Assembly (NCBI GenBank): GCA_937895345.1
Contig: CALAWP010000005.1
Span: forward strand, 9,328-73,327
Length of the DNA: 64,000 nt
From: an uncultured Paenibacillus sp.
GTDB taxonomy: Bacteria > Bacillota > Bacilli > Paenibacillales > Paenibacillaceae
Direction of reading: 5' to 3'
Under the pieces are notes generated by a model. That model made no database searches. It was not told where the DNA came from and saw nothing but the letters and a program-made list of their open reading frames with translations. Position numbers and translations under genes: made by a program. This document shows, piece by piece, positions 18,155 to 25,733 of this stretch (positions within the stretch are counted from its first letter, which is position 1; every line of letters starts with the position of its first letter).

Positions 18155-18223
18155 AGGTTTGCGGAGCAAACCTTGCTTCGTAAGGGTTGGCTTAGGTTTG
18201 CGGAGCAAACCTTGCTTCGTAAG
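18155..18223. repeat. Two direct 30-bp copies of a hairpin repeat in the leuA leader
   Basis: The unit at 18155-18184 recurs exactly at 18194-18223. Each copy begins AGGTTTGCGGAGCAAACCTT, a self-complementary GGTTTGC/GCAAACC hairpin, and ends GCTTCGTAAG. Both lie between the T-box terminator and the leuA ribosome site. Confidence 0.85.
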
Positions 18224-18267
18224 CATCTATGTCAAGCGGGGGCGGCCGGACCCGGGCTCCGACCGAC

Positions 18268-18543
18268 GCAAAAAAACCCCGTCTCTGTATAGAGACGGGG
18301 TTGTATCCCGCGGTACCACTCTAATTCATTTTCAAACGAACGAATGCATGAAAATGATCTCTTTCGACGGCCATCACCATCTATCCCTGTAACGGTGGAA
18401 TTCCGGCTTACCCTACATTGTCAGGCAGCTGTTCATAGACGAGTTCGCGACGATTCACGCTGCCGTTTCGCACCAGCCAACGGCTCTCTGAAAGGTATCC
18501 TCATCGCTACTATTTCTAATCGGCACATTTGGATATGAAATTA
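18268..18543 (-). promoter_or_regulatory. T-box leader (leucine specifier) of leuA
   Basis: Read on the minus strand. Stem I features include GATGAGGATACCTTTCAGAGAG and GCTGGTGCGAAACG. The likely specifier is CTC (Leu), within GCGAACTCGTC, at 18443-18441. The conserved T-box AATTAGAGTGGTACCGCG is at 18326-18309, and a terminator of CCCCGTCTCT paired to AGAGACGGGG followed by seven T lies at 18302-18270. Uncharged tRNA-Leu binding would favour the antiterminator and allow leuA transcription. The specifier is read by analogy with known leu T-boxes. Confidence 0.93.
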
Positions 18544-18549
18544 ATGGCT

Positions 18550-18578
18550 ATTATATGCCGGAAACGACCGTTTGTCAA
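18550..18578 (-). promoter_or_regulatory. Consensus sigma-A promoter for the T-box/leuA transcript
   Basis: TTGACA, 17-base spacer, TATAAT on the minus strand, a perfect consensus. The -35 box overlaps the stop codon of the upstream ilvD gene. Transcription should begin near 18543, at the 5' end of the T-box. Confidence 0.9.
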
Positions 18579-20272
18579 ACGGTTGTTTCCCCGTCCGTCA
18601 CGGCGCCTTTGGCAGCCGATGAAACCAGCCTTGCATACTTCGCCAAAGCGCCTCTCGCCGCCTTAAGGGGAGGCGCGCTCCATAATCGCAGCCGCTCGGC
18701 AAGCTCCTCCTCCGATACGTCGAAGCTGAGCTCCTGCGTCTCGCTGTCGATGGTGACGATATCGCCGTCACGCAATACCGCGATCGGCCCGCCGACTTGC
18801 GCTTCGGGCGCCGCATGGCCGACGACGAATCCGTGCGAACCTCCCGAAAAACGGCCGTCGGTCAGCAGAGCGACTTCGCCGCCCAAACCTTTGCCTACGA
18901 TCATTGCCGTTACCGACAGCATTTCCGGCATGCCCGGCCCGCCCTTCGGCCCGCAATACCGGATGACCAGCACATCGCCTTTCGTTATCCGATTATTCAG
19001 GATGGCTTCGGTTGCCGCTTCCTCGCTGTCGAAAACTTTGGCAGGGCCGACGAAACGAAGCTTGGCCATCCCGGACATCTTGGCAATCGCCCCTTCCGGC
19101 GCCAGATTGCCCTTGAGCACAACCAGCGGCCCCGTCGGCTTCAGCGGCTGCTCGAACGGTCTGATAATATCCTGGGAAACCGGCAGCGGCGGGATATCCG
19201 CCAAATTTTCGGCCAACGTCCGGCCGGTTACGGTCAAGCAATCGCCATGCAGCAATCCCCGATCCAACAATAGCTTCATGACGGCGGTAACGCCGCCGAT
19301 TTCGCTGAGATCCTGCATCGCGTATTTCCCGCTCGGCTTCAAATTCGCCAGATGCGGCACCCGGACGCGGATCCGTTCAAAATCGCCGTAGTCCAACTCT
19401 ACCCCGACGGAATACGCGATGGCAATCAAGTGCAAAAAAGCGTTTGTGGAGCCGCCAAGCGCCATAACGACGACTATCGCGTTCTCGAATGCTTTTTTCG
19501 TCATAATATCGCGGGGACGGATATCCCGTTTCAGCAATTCGACGACAGTTCGTCCGGCTTCCTCGCACTCCAGCGCTTTATGGGGCGAAATCGCAGGGGT
19601 CGAGGATGTGCCGGGCAAGCTCATGCCCATCGCTTCCGCAGCTGCGGCCATCGTATTGGCCGTATACATGCCGCCGCAAGCTCCCGGACCGGGACAAGCG
19701 CTGCATTCGATACGGTGAAGCTCCTCTTCCGTCATCCGCCCGTCGTGATACTGTCCGACCGCCTCAAACGCGGATACGATATCCACCTTGCGCCCATCCA
19801 GAACTCCCGGCTGAATCGTGCCCCCGTATACATATACGGCCGGAATGTTCATGCGTCCGATCGCCATGAGGCAAGCAGGCGTATTTTTGTCGCAGCCCCC
19901 GATGGCCGCGATCCCGTCGAACCGCTCGGCTCCAGCCACGATCTCGATGGAATCGGCAATCGTCTCGCGGCTCGGCAACGAGAAGTTCATGCCGGCATGC
20001 CCCATCGAGATGCCGTCCGACACGGTTATCGTGTTGAAGATAAGAGGCGCTCCACCGTTTTCCTTCGCCCCTTTTTTCGCGTGAAGGGCCAACTTGTCGA
20101 TATGCATGTTGCACGGCGTAACCTCGCTCCAAGTGCTCGCAACGCCAATCATCGGCTTCTGAAAGTCGCCGTCCTCGAAACCGACCGCCCTCAGCATCGC
20201 GCGGTTCGGCCCCCGGCTGGCTCCCTCGCTGATAACTTTGCTGTGAATGCGAAGCTCCTTTTGTCCGTCCAT
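18575..20272 (-). CDS. ilvD: Dihydroxy-acid dehydratase
   Basis: Iron-sulfur enzyme of valine, isoleucine and leucine synthesis that dehydrates 2,3-dihydroxy acids to 2-oxo acids. Family cysteines and signatures are all present: STWSEVTPCNMHIDKLA, GGCDKNTPACLMAIGRMNIP, and CSACPGPGACGGMYTANTM. The C-terminal half has LKGNLAPEGAIAKMSG and LTDGRFSGGSHGFVVGHAAPEA. The ATG at 20272 has GAGAGGAG upstream and starts two bases after the stop of the GntR gene, so those two are one operon. 565 residues. It feeds 2-oxoisovalerate to the adjacent LeuA. Confidence 0.96.
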   Translation of the reverse strand: MDGQKELRIHSKVISEGASRGPNRAMLRAVGFEDGDFQKPMIGVASTWSEVTPCNMHIDKLALHAKKGAKENGGAPLIFNTITVSDGISMGHAGMNFSLPSRETIADSIEIVAGAERFDGIAAIGGCDKNTPACLMAIGRMNIPAVYVYGGTIQPGVLDGRKVDIVSAFEAVGQYHDGRMTEEELHRIECSACPGPGACGGMYTANTMAAAAEAMGMSLPGTSSTPAISPHKALECEEAGRTVVELLKRDIRPRDIMTKKAFENAIVVVMALGGSTNAFLHLIAIAYSVGVELDYGDFERIRVRVPHLANLKPSGKYAMQDLSEIGGVTAVMKLLLDRGLLHGDCLTVTGRTLAENLADIPPLPVSQDIIRPFEQPLKPTGPLVVLKGNLAPEGAIAKMSGMAKLRFVGPAKVFDSEEAATEAILNNRITKGDVLVIRYCGPKGGPGMPEMLSVTAMIVGKGLGGEVALLTDGRFSGGSHGFVVGHAAPEAQVGGPIAVLRDGDIVTIDSETQELSFDVSEEELAERLRLWSAPPLKAARGALAKYARLVSSAAKGAVTDGETTV

Positions 20273-20274
20273 GG

Positions 20275-20967
20275 TTATGCTCGCTCCTCTCTGCCGATCC
20301 ACTCGTAAAGCTCGCGCATCGGTCTTAACAAGTTTTGCTTCATCGCATGGGAAGCCTGTTCGGCATCGCGCGCTTCAAACGCGTCTATGATCGAAGCGTG
20401 CTCCTCGACGGATTGGCTCGTACCCGTAATGGGCTGCTTAAGGAAAACATATTTGAATCTTCGGATATGCATCTGAAGCGAAGCGCCGAACGTCGCGATA
20501 TACGCGTTGTCGGAAGCATCGACGATCAAATGGTGAAACTGTTCGTCCAGCTCCATCGCCCGATAGGCTTGGCCTTCGGCGATCGCCTGGCCGAATTGCG
20601 CATTCAGCGCTTTTAATTGTTCGATTTGCTGCTCCGTGACCGTCCGGGCCGACAATTCCGCCGCAAGCGCGTGCAGCGATGCCAATACGGGGTACAGGTT
20701 CAAAATGTCGTTTTTATCGATGTCCGTAACGCGCGTTTCTTTGCCGGGGTGCATGGAAACGAGCCCTTGCATTTCCAGCAGCTGCAGCGCTTCGCGGATC
20801 GGCGTCCTGCTGACGGCCAGCGTTTCCGCCAACTCGGCGTCAATCAGCTTTTCGCCCGGACTTAAAGTTCCGTCGATGATCCACCTTTGCATTTGCGCAA
20901 ATGCCCGTTCCTTGGCCGACATGCGCACCGGCGACACAAAATTTTTCGGTATCGGCAATGTAATCAC
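20275..20967 (-). CDS. GntR-family (FCD) regulator in operon with ilvD
   Basis: Winged-helix regulator with an all-helical FCD ligand domain. The DNA-binding part is RAFAQMQRWIIDGTLSPGEKL, then AETLAVSRTPIREALQLLEMQG and HPGKETRVTDI. The FCD part has the metal-binding pattern LDEQFHHLIVDASDN and SVEEHASIIDAFEARD. The frame is open to an ATG at 21000, but that codon is inside a symmetrical operator-like element, so the GTG at 20967 (preceded by a weak GAAGTGG) was chosen; an ATG at 20922 is also possible. It precedes ilvD directly; whether it controls ilvD, itself or both is not known, and the usual FCD ligands are organic acids. Confidence 0.8.
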   Translation of the reverse strand: MITLPIPKNFVSPVRMSAKERAFAQMQRWIIDGTLSPGEKLIDAELAETLAVSRTPIREALQLLEMQGLVSMHPGKETRVTDIDKNDILNLYPVLASLHALAAELSARTVTEQQIEQLKALNAQFGQAIAEGQAYRAMELDEQFHHLIVDASDNAYIATFGASLQMHIRRFKYVFLKQPITGTSQSVEEHASIIDAFEARDAEQASHAMKQNLLRPMRELYEWIGREERA

Positions 20968-20981
20968 CCACTTCAAATTGT

Positions 20982-21003
20982 TATATGCAATATATCGCAT
21001 ATA
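20982..21003. promoter_or_regulatory. Operator-like dyad before the ilvD-linked GntR gene
   Basis: TATATGC-AATATATC-GCATATA has perfect seven-base arms around an eight-base AT centre. It covers the region just upstream of the chosen start, as expected for autoregulation by a GntR protein. Confidence 0.6.
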
Positions 21004-21242
21004 TATATTAATTGCAACCTTTGTTTTTTTATCGGCGGCCGCGTGCCGGAATTCGAGCTCCCGAGACGAAATTTGATATATGCAAATTCGCTATTTTTGT
21101 GTATTCTAGTTATAAAAGGTAATAATAGCCACATTCTTGTCGATTGTCCTTCATTCTGCCGGGACATCGTCAGCTTGCAGGGAGGTGAAAGGTACATAAC
21201 CGGAGGAAAGACCTATATCAGAGATTAGGATAGGAGAATGAG

Positions 21243-21827
21243 ATGATAAGAAAAGTCGAAACCGAATACGATCGCCAGCTGTTCAACGGCATTTGGATGA
21301 AGGCCTGGGAGGAGAAGGGATTCGAATACGAGTTTTGCCCGGGAGACTGTTATCTCGTCTTTCACGGCGGACAAGCTGCCGGAACGGTGCAATTTACGTT
21401 GTACGTGCCCGAGGAAGCGGATCAGCTTCACGAAGCCTGCAGGTTCGATGCCATTCCGGCGCTGCGCGAGCCTGCCGTCAATGGCAAAGTGTCCATCATC
21501 GACAAATTTGCGATCAAAAAGGAATTTCGTTCCACGCAAGCGCTCGATACGCTTATGTTTTGCTTGTTCCAGTATGCGGAGCGGCACGACAAGACGTACT
21601 GCATCGCGCTGCTCGATCCGCTCGTCTACAGGCTTGTCCGCTTTCATTACCAGTTTCCGGTCGCGAAAGCCGGAAACCGCGCTTATTACAAAGGTGCCGA
21701 TGTCATTCCCGTCATCATCGATTGCCGATATTTTTTGGACCGCAAGCTGCATTACGACTGGTACGTCCGGGTTGCTGCCTTGCTTCAGCCCGGCTATTCC
21801 GCTGCCGCGTCCGCACGGTTCGCCTAA
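21243..21827 (+). CDS. GNAT-fold N-acyltransferase-like protein
   Basis: Function not recognised with certainty. The 194-residue protein looks like the acyltransferase superfamily that includes N-acyl amino acid and acyl-homoserine lactone synthases: an N-terminal FNGIWMKAWEEKGFEYE segment, strand VFHGGQAAGTVQFTLYV, then VSIIDKFAIKKEFRSTQALDTLMFCLFQYAE, which resembles the GNAT beta4-alpha3 region with its acyl-CoA pyrophosphate loop position, and YCIALLDPLVYRLVRFHYQFP. ATAGGAGAATGAG supplies the ribosome site. It is a single gene with its own terminator and is divergent from the GntR-ilvD pair. It could equally be an ordinary acetyltransferase lacking the RxxGxG loop; the motif is not canonical here. 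Confidence 0.6.
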   Translation: MIRKVETEYDRQLFNGIWMKAWEEKGFEYEFCPGDCYLVFHGGQAAGTVQFTLYVPEEADQLHEACRFDAIPALREPAVNGKVSIIDKFAIKKEFRSTQALDTLMFCLFQYAERHDKTYCIALLDPLVYRLVRFHYQFPVAKAGNRAYYKGADVIPVIIDCRYFLDRKLHYDWYVRVAALLQPGYSAAASARFA

Positions 21828-21900
21828 CCGCACCCGGCGACGGATGAACCGGCCCTGGCGTCCGCCCGCGCTAACGGCTAGACGGGCGAACCAGCATACG

Positions 21901-21967
21901 GCGGCTGAGCGTGCGGCGGCTGAGCATGCAGCGGCTGAGCATGCAGCGGCTGAGCATGCAGCGGCTG
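21901..21967. repeat. 15-bp tandem repeat
   Basis: The unit GCGGCTGAGCATGCA is repeated about four and a half times; the first copy is degenerate (GTGCG). It lies between the GNAT-like gene and its terminator, outside any supported gene. Confidence 0.85.
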
Positions 21968-21970
21968 ATA

Positions 21971-22013
21971 AACGAACCGCCCGGCAATCGGCTGCCGGGC
22001 GGTTCGTTTTTAT
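21971..22013. terminator. Strong terminator between the convergent GNAT-like and FG-GAP genes
   Basis: Sixteen-base perfect arms (AACGAACCGCCCGGCA and complement) with a six-base loop, followed by TTTATTT on the plus strand. It overlaps the stop codon region of the minus-strand gene ending at 22010. Confidence 0.88.
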
Positions 22014-25000
22014 TTGGCGGAAAGCGTAATGTCCAGCTTCTCGCCGTAGTGTACGATCGTATATTCCTTGCCGTCCTTCGTAACGCGCAAATTTTTGCCG
22101 CGAATGTCGAGCGGTACGGGCGAATACAGCTTCAAGTCCTGCATCCCTTTGGCCGTCAGCGTCAGCTTGATCGAACGGCCGTCCGCCTCCGCCTCCACCG
22201 GGCTGTTGGTAAGGATGATGCGGATAAATCCATCTTCGTCCGACTCCTTCGTCCATTTCAGCGACGTCAAGCCATGCTCGAGTCCGGCATAGAAGGCGTC
22301 CTCGCCTTTCCACTCGAAGCTGCTGGACGTGTCCAGACGGTAGCCCTCGTACTTCTCGCCGGGCTCAATGCGCAAGCCCAGCGTGCCCGCGTATTCCTTC
22401 ACCTGCTCCGGCACGTTATCGCTATTGACGCGAATGACCGCCTCATCGCCTTCCCAGCTTACTTCCAATTCCGCATAAAACGTATTCAGCAGCGAGCGGG
22501 CGATCTGATCTTCCGTCATCGCGCTGTAATTATGCTCCTTGCGGAACGAATCGATCGTTTCGATCTGGCGGATCAAGTTATCGTATACGCTCGTAAACGG
22601 CTTCATGCCGTGCTCGATATGCTCGAACTGAATGAGCGGGATATCGTACCGGGCCAAGCCGTCCCACGCTTTCGAGAAATTGACCGCGTGAGGCGCCGGC
22701 GAGAACAACAGAAACGGAGAGGCATTCTCTCCGGACGTGTCGTTTGCGGCTCCAGGCTCCGTGCCGGGCAGCATAAACGGCATCACCATCAGAAACTCCT
22801 TGCCGTCCCGCGGCGCGCTCGACACGTTCGGCGGGTTGAAGCCGAAGTTCCACCAGATGCCCGTTGCCTTCTGATTGCGGAACGTCTGCAGCGCATTTTC
22901 ATTAATCCGCCACGTATGATGGTTCACGCCCATATCGTCGTCGTCCCACGGAATGCCCAGGCTGCGGAAGGCTTCCTTGTGGGCGTCCATCTCGCGCCGC
23001 TCCTGGGCGTCGTCCATATATTCATGCAAATACATATGGGGAATAAGCGATAAATAACGGTCCTTCGCGTACCGGATCGTATTTTGCAGCTCCTCCTTAT
23101 AAGGGAAATCCGGACTGTCGATCGAATACGTGTTGCCGTATTCCAGATGCCCCGTCAGCAAATCTTTGTTCCCGTCGCCGTTCCAGTCGGTGACGACCGG
23201 AACGGAATAGTGGCCGGCCTTGATCGTTTCCGTGCCGAAAAAGTTGGCGTGATGGCCCGTCAGCAGCCCTTCGTCGATCCACCCGCCGGCGCCGTCTCCC
23301 AAAAACAGCCGGATTTCGCCTTCGTATCCGCCGACAAGCAAATCTGTCAGGCCGTCGTCATTCCAATCCGCAGCAAACGGGGCGGCATACGTCATTTCGG
23401 TCCGGATCGGCAGCGCGCCCGCCGCCTTGAACGACATGCCTTCCCCTTCTCCGGTTCCGATATACGCGTAAACCTGGCCGGCGCTGTCGCCGACGAGCAA
23501 ATCGGCGATTCCGTCGCCGTCAATATCCGCGACATGAGGAGCCGCGTACGCCTCGACCCGGATTTCCTCTCCGTCCGCCGTTACATACCCCTTGTCGGCA
23601 TACCGGCTTCCATCCCGCATGAACAGCTTGACGCGGCCGCTTTCATCGCCGACAAGCAAGTCCAGCTTCCCGTCTCCGTTCCAGTCGACGGCCGCCGGAG
23701 CGGAATACCGCTTCGCAAACGATCCGCCTTCTGCGTTCAGCTTTTCTTTCGTAACCGCGGAGCCGTCCGCGCCATTTTTCTTGATGCCGTACACCTGGCC
23801 GTCCGCCGAGCCGACGACGAGGTCGTATTCGGAATCGACGCTTTCCGGGACGAGGGACGGATAGGCCCGGTACGGATCCGGAATCGGCGATAAGAACGTA
23901 TTGTAGCCGGGGTATGCGTCAAACCATAACGCGTCTTCCTCCGTTTGCAAGATGCGGCCGGACGAGAAAAACGAGTTCAGCTCCGCCCCTTCGAAATCCG
24001 GCTGCGCATTCGTGCCGAGGTTGTCATGGAAGCGGATCGCCTCATGCCATTTGCCGCCGTTGTAGCTTCCGCGAACGAGAGAGTAGGTCGGAATCTGCTC
24101 GTAGGTTTGCAGCAGCTCGGTCCACTTCATCAAATCCCGCAGCACGAAGGAATACAGTGCCTCGTAATGCGCCTGCCAAGCGACGCCCGGACGGCCGTAA
24201 GGGCCGTACGCCTTTTTGATCGAGAAGCCGTATTTGTCTTTGGATGCCAGGTTGACCAGCTCGCTCTTCAGCAGCATGCTGGCGGTCGCCCAGCCGAAAT
24301 GAAAATATTTGCCCCCGTCCTCGGGACTGAGATCGAGCCGGGTTATAAACACGTCGGGCGCCAGGAAGCGGTTGGACCAGATGACCTTCCCCCGCTCCCA
24401 TTCGTTGACGGTCAAATAAGCCAGTCCGTCCCGTTCGACAAGCGCGGTCGCCGATGCCGGAACGGCCGCCTTCTGGAAGGAGATATGATGTCTGACGTCC
24501 AGGCCCAAATAACTGCCGTATATGTCCGAGAACGTACGCCAAACCTGCTGCAGCCCCTTCAGGTTGGAGCGCACCGGCGGGTATTGGAAGCTCAGGCTGG
24601 CGTCCTCCACCGCGCTGAAGCCGGAGACGCCGACGAATTCGGCCGGGAACGCCTCGCCGTAATCATGCGGCAAATACAGCGTGCCGCCCCCGGCGGCATA
24701 GGCCGTCAATTGGCCGGCCGCCTCTTCCCAGCCGGGTTCGTTGGTCAGCCCGTCGTCCAGGTAGACCAGATCAAAGCCTTCGGCCAGCTTGCCGGACAGC
24801 TCCCCCAGCTTGGCCGTTTGGATATCGGCGCCTGCATACAGCGTCTGATTGAACTGCTGCGGCACGGCTTCCGAACGGAAACCGTCCTCGCCGTGCACCA
24901 GCAGCACCTTCAACTCGTAGGACTGACTCATCTCCCGCTCGCCGGCAGGCGGCTTCCAATACGCGTTCAAATCTGTGCCGGACGACGAGCAGCCTGCCGT

Positions 25001-25486
25001 CAGCACCGCAGCGCACAGTAAAACCGTCGTCGCCGTCGACAGGGCGGCGGACCGGGTGCGGCGCACCGGCAGGACGGCTCGGCGCAGCAGCTGGCCGAGC
25101 GTCGCCGCGACGTACGGCAGCAAGGTCAACGCGAACACCGGCCATATCGACAGATGCGGAAAGAACGTCTCGATCACCGGGATCGGCAAATGAAAAATAT
25201 AATAAAAATAAATGGCATGGAGCGCAAGCTCGTAAAACGCATACACCGGAAGCGCAGCCAAAGCGGCCAGCAACAGCACCGCGTTGGACAGCAGCGCTCC
25301 GCGCAGCCCGCCGGCCGGACGCAGCGCAAAGCCGCTCAGGGCGGACAGCAGCAGCGCAGCCAGTGTCGAATACAGCAAATAGTCCGAAATTCGGCCGTCG
25401 GAATTCCAGGCCAGGTAACCGCCCGTTATAAAGGCCGCGCCCGCGATCCCGTGATACAACGTGCTTAACAGATTGTTTCTGAACAT
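22010..25486 (-). CDS. Large membrane protein fused to a lipobox, ThuA/GATase-like and FG-GAP repeat domains
   Basis: 1158 residues, not a family I can name. Residues 10-135 hold about four membrane segments (AFITGGYLAW, YLLYSTLAALLLSALSGFAL, NAVLLLAALAALPVYAFYEL, FALTLLPYVAATLG). Residues 141-166 then read like a second, lipoprotein-type signal: RRTR, a hydrophobic run, and lipobox LTAGC followed by SSSG, with cysteine 166. From 190 comes a class-I amidotransferase/ThuA-like domain (LKVLLVHGEDGF, FDLVYLDDGL, GGGTLYLPHDYGE). Four FG-GAP/VCBS repeats with calcium-loop aspartates lie near 600, 655, 708 and 767 (DWNGDGKLDLLVG, DIDGDGIADLLVG, DWNDDGLTDLLVG, DWNGDGNKDLL). Residues 800-1158 form an unassigned domain with HMYLHEYMDD and HHTWRINENAL. 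Start chosen for GGAGG before the ATG at 25486. Likely faces the outside; role unknown. Confidence 0.75.
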   Translation of the reverse strand: MFRNNLLSTLYHGIAGAAFITGGYLAWNSDGRISDYLLYSTLAALLLSALSGFALRPAGGLRGALLSNAVLLLAALAALPVYAFYELALHAIYFYYIFHLPIPVIETFFPHLSIWPVFALTLLPYVAATLGQLLRRAVLPVRRTRSAALSTATTVLLCAAVLTAGCSSSGTDLNAYWKPPAGEREMSQSYELKVLLVHGEDGFRSEAVPQQFNQTLYAGADIQTAKLGELSGKLAEGFDLVYLDDGLTNEPGWEEAAGQLTAYAAGGGTLYLPHDYGEAFPAEFVGVSGFSAVEDASLSFQYPPVRSNLKGLQQVWRTFSDIYGSYLGLDVRHHISFQKAAVPASATALVERDGLAYLTVNEWERGKVIWSNRFLAPDVFITRLDLSPEDGGKYFHFGWATASMLLKSELVNLASKDKYGFSIKKAYGPYGRPGVAWQAHYEALYSFVLRDLMKWTELLQTYEQIPTYSLVRGSYNGGKWHEAIRFHDNLGTNAQPDFEGAELNSFFSSGRILQTEEDALWFDAYPGYNTFLSPIPDPYRAYPSLVPESVDSEYDLVVGSADGQVYGIKKNGADGSAVTKEKLNAEGGSFAKRYSAPAAVDWNGDGKLDLLVGDESGRVKLFMRDGSRYADKGYVTADGEEIRVEAYAAPHVADIDGDGIADLLVGDSAGQVYAYIGTGEGEGMSFKAAGALPIRTEMTYAAPFAADWNDDGLTDLLVGGYEGEIRLFLGDGAGGWIDEGLLTGHHANFFGTETIKAGHYSVPVVTDWNGDGNKDLLTGHLEYGNTYSIDSPDFPYKEELQNTIRYAKDRYLSLIPHMYLHEYMDDAQERREMDAHKEAFRSLGIPWDDDDMGVNHHTWRINENALQTFRNQKATGIWWNFGFNPPNVSSAPRDGKEFLMVMPFMLPGTEPGAANDTSGENASPFLLFSPAPHAVNFSKAWDGLARYDIPLIQFEHIEHGMKPFTSVYDNLIRQIETIDSFRKEHNYSAMTEDQIARSLLNTFYAELEVSWEGDEAVIRVNSDNVPEQVKEYAGTLGLRIEPGEKYEGYRLDTSSSFEWKGEDAFYAGLEHGLTSLKWTKESDEDGFIRIILTNSPVEAEADGRSIKLTLTAKGMQDLKLYSPVPLDIRGKNLRVTKDGKEYTIVHYGEKLDITLSAK

Positions 25487-25524
25487 GATTTCCTCCATTT
25501 GCAAATCTTCTGCTAGATAACAAA

Positions 25525-25591
25525 GGCGGCTACTGGCGTTTCTCCAGTTCGATTTCCTCATTCCGCATGTTTCGTGCGGCTCTCTAGCGCA
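25525..25591. repeat. Dispersed ~65-bp repeat, copy 1
   Basis: Contains GTTTCTCCAGTTCGATTTCC preceded by GGCGGCTACTGGC. Related copies are at 48549-48611 and 50775-50841. All three lie just upstream of a minus-strand gene. Confidence 0.7.
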
Positions 25592-25639
25592 ATTTATGTA
25601 AAACTTTAATTCTCTCAAATTATAATCGCTTTAGCAGGA

Positions 25640-25675
25640 AAATAACAACAATCCCCTGTCGCATGGACAGGGGAT
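25640..25675 (-). terminator. Terminator of the second leuA
   Basis: On the minus strand ATCCCCTGTC pairs with GACAGGGGAT around a five-base loop and is followed by TGTTGTTATTTTCC. It lies 59 bases past the leuA2 stop. Confidence 0.8.
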
Positions 25676-25733
25676 GTTCTGGTGAACGGCAAGCCGCCGC
25701 CAAGCGCCGCGACGGCCGTGCGCCTTATTCGTC

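Noticed and set aside
16440..18392. 650-codon plus-strand frame
   Set aside because: Shadow of the minus-strand leuA in GC-rich DNA; arginine-rich and without domains.
21911..23053. Long plus-strand frame starting in the 15-bp repeat
   Set aside because: It is antisense to the FG-GAP protein gene and has no ribosome site or recognisable domain.
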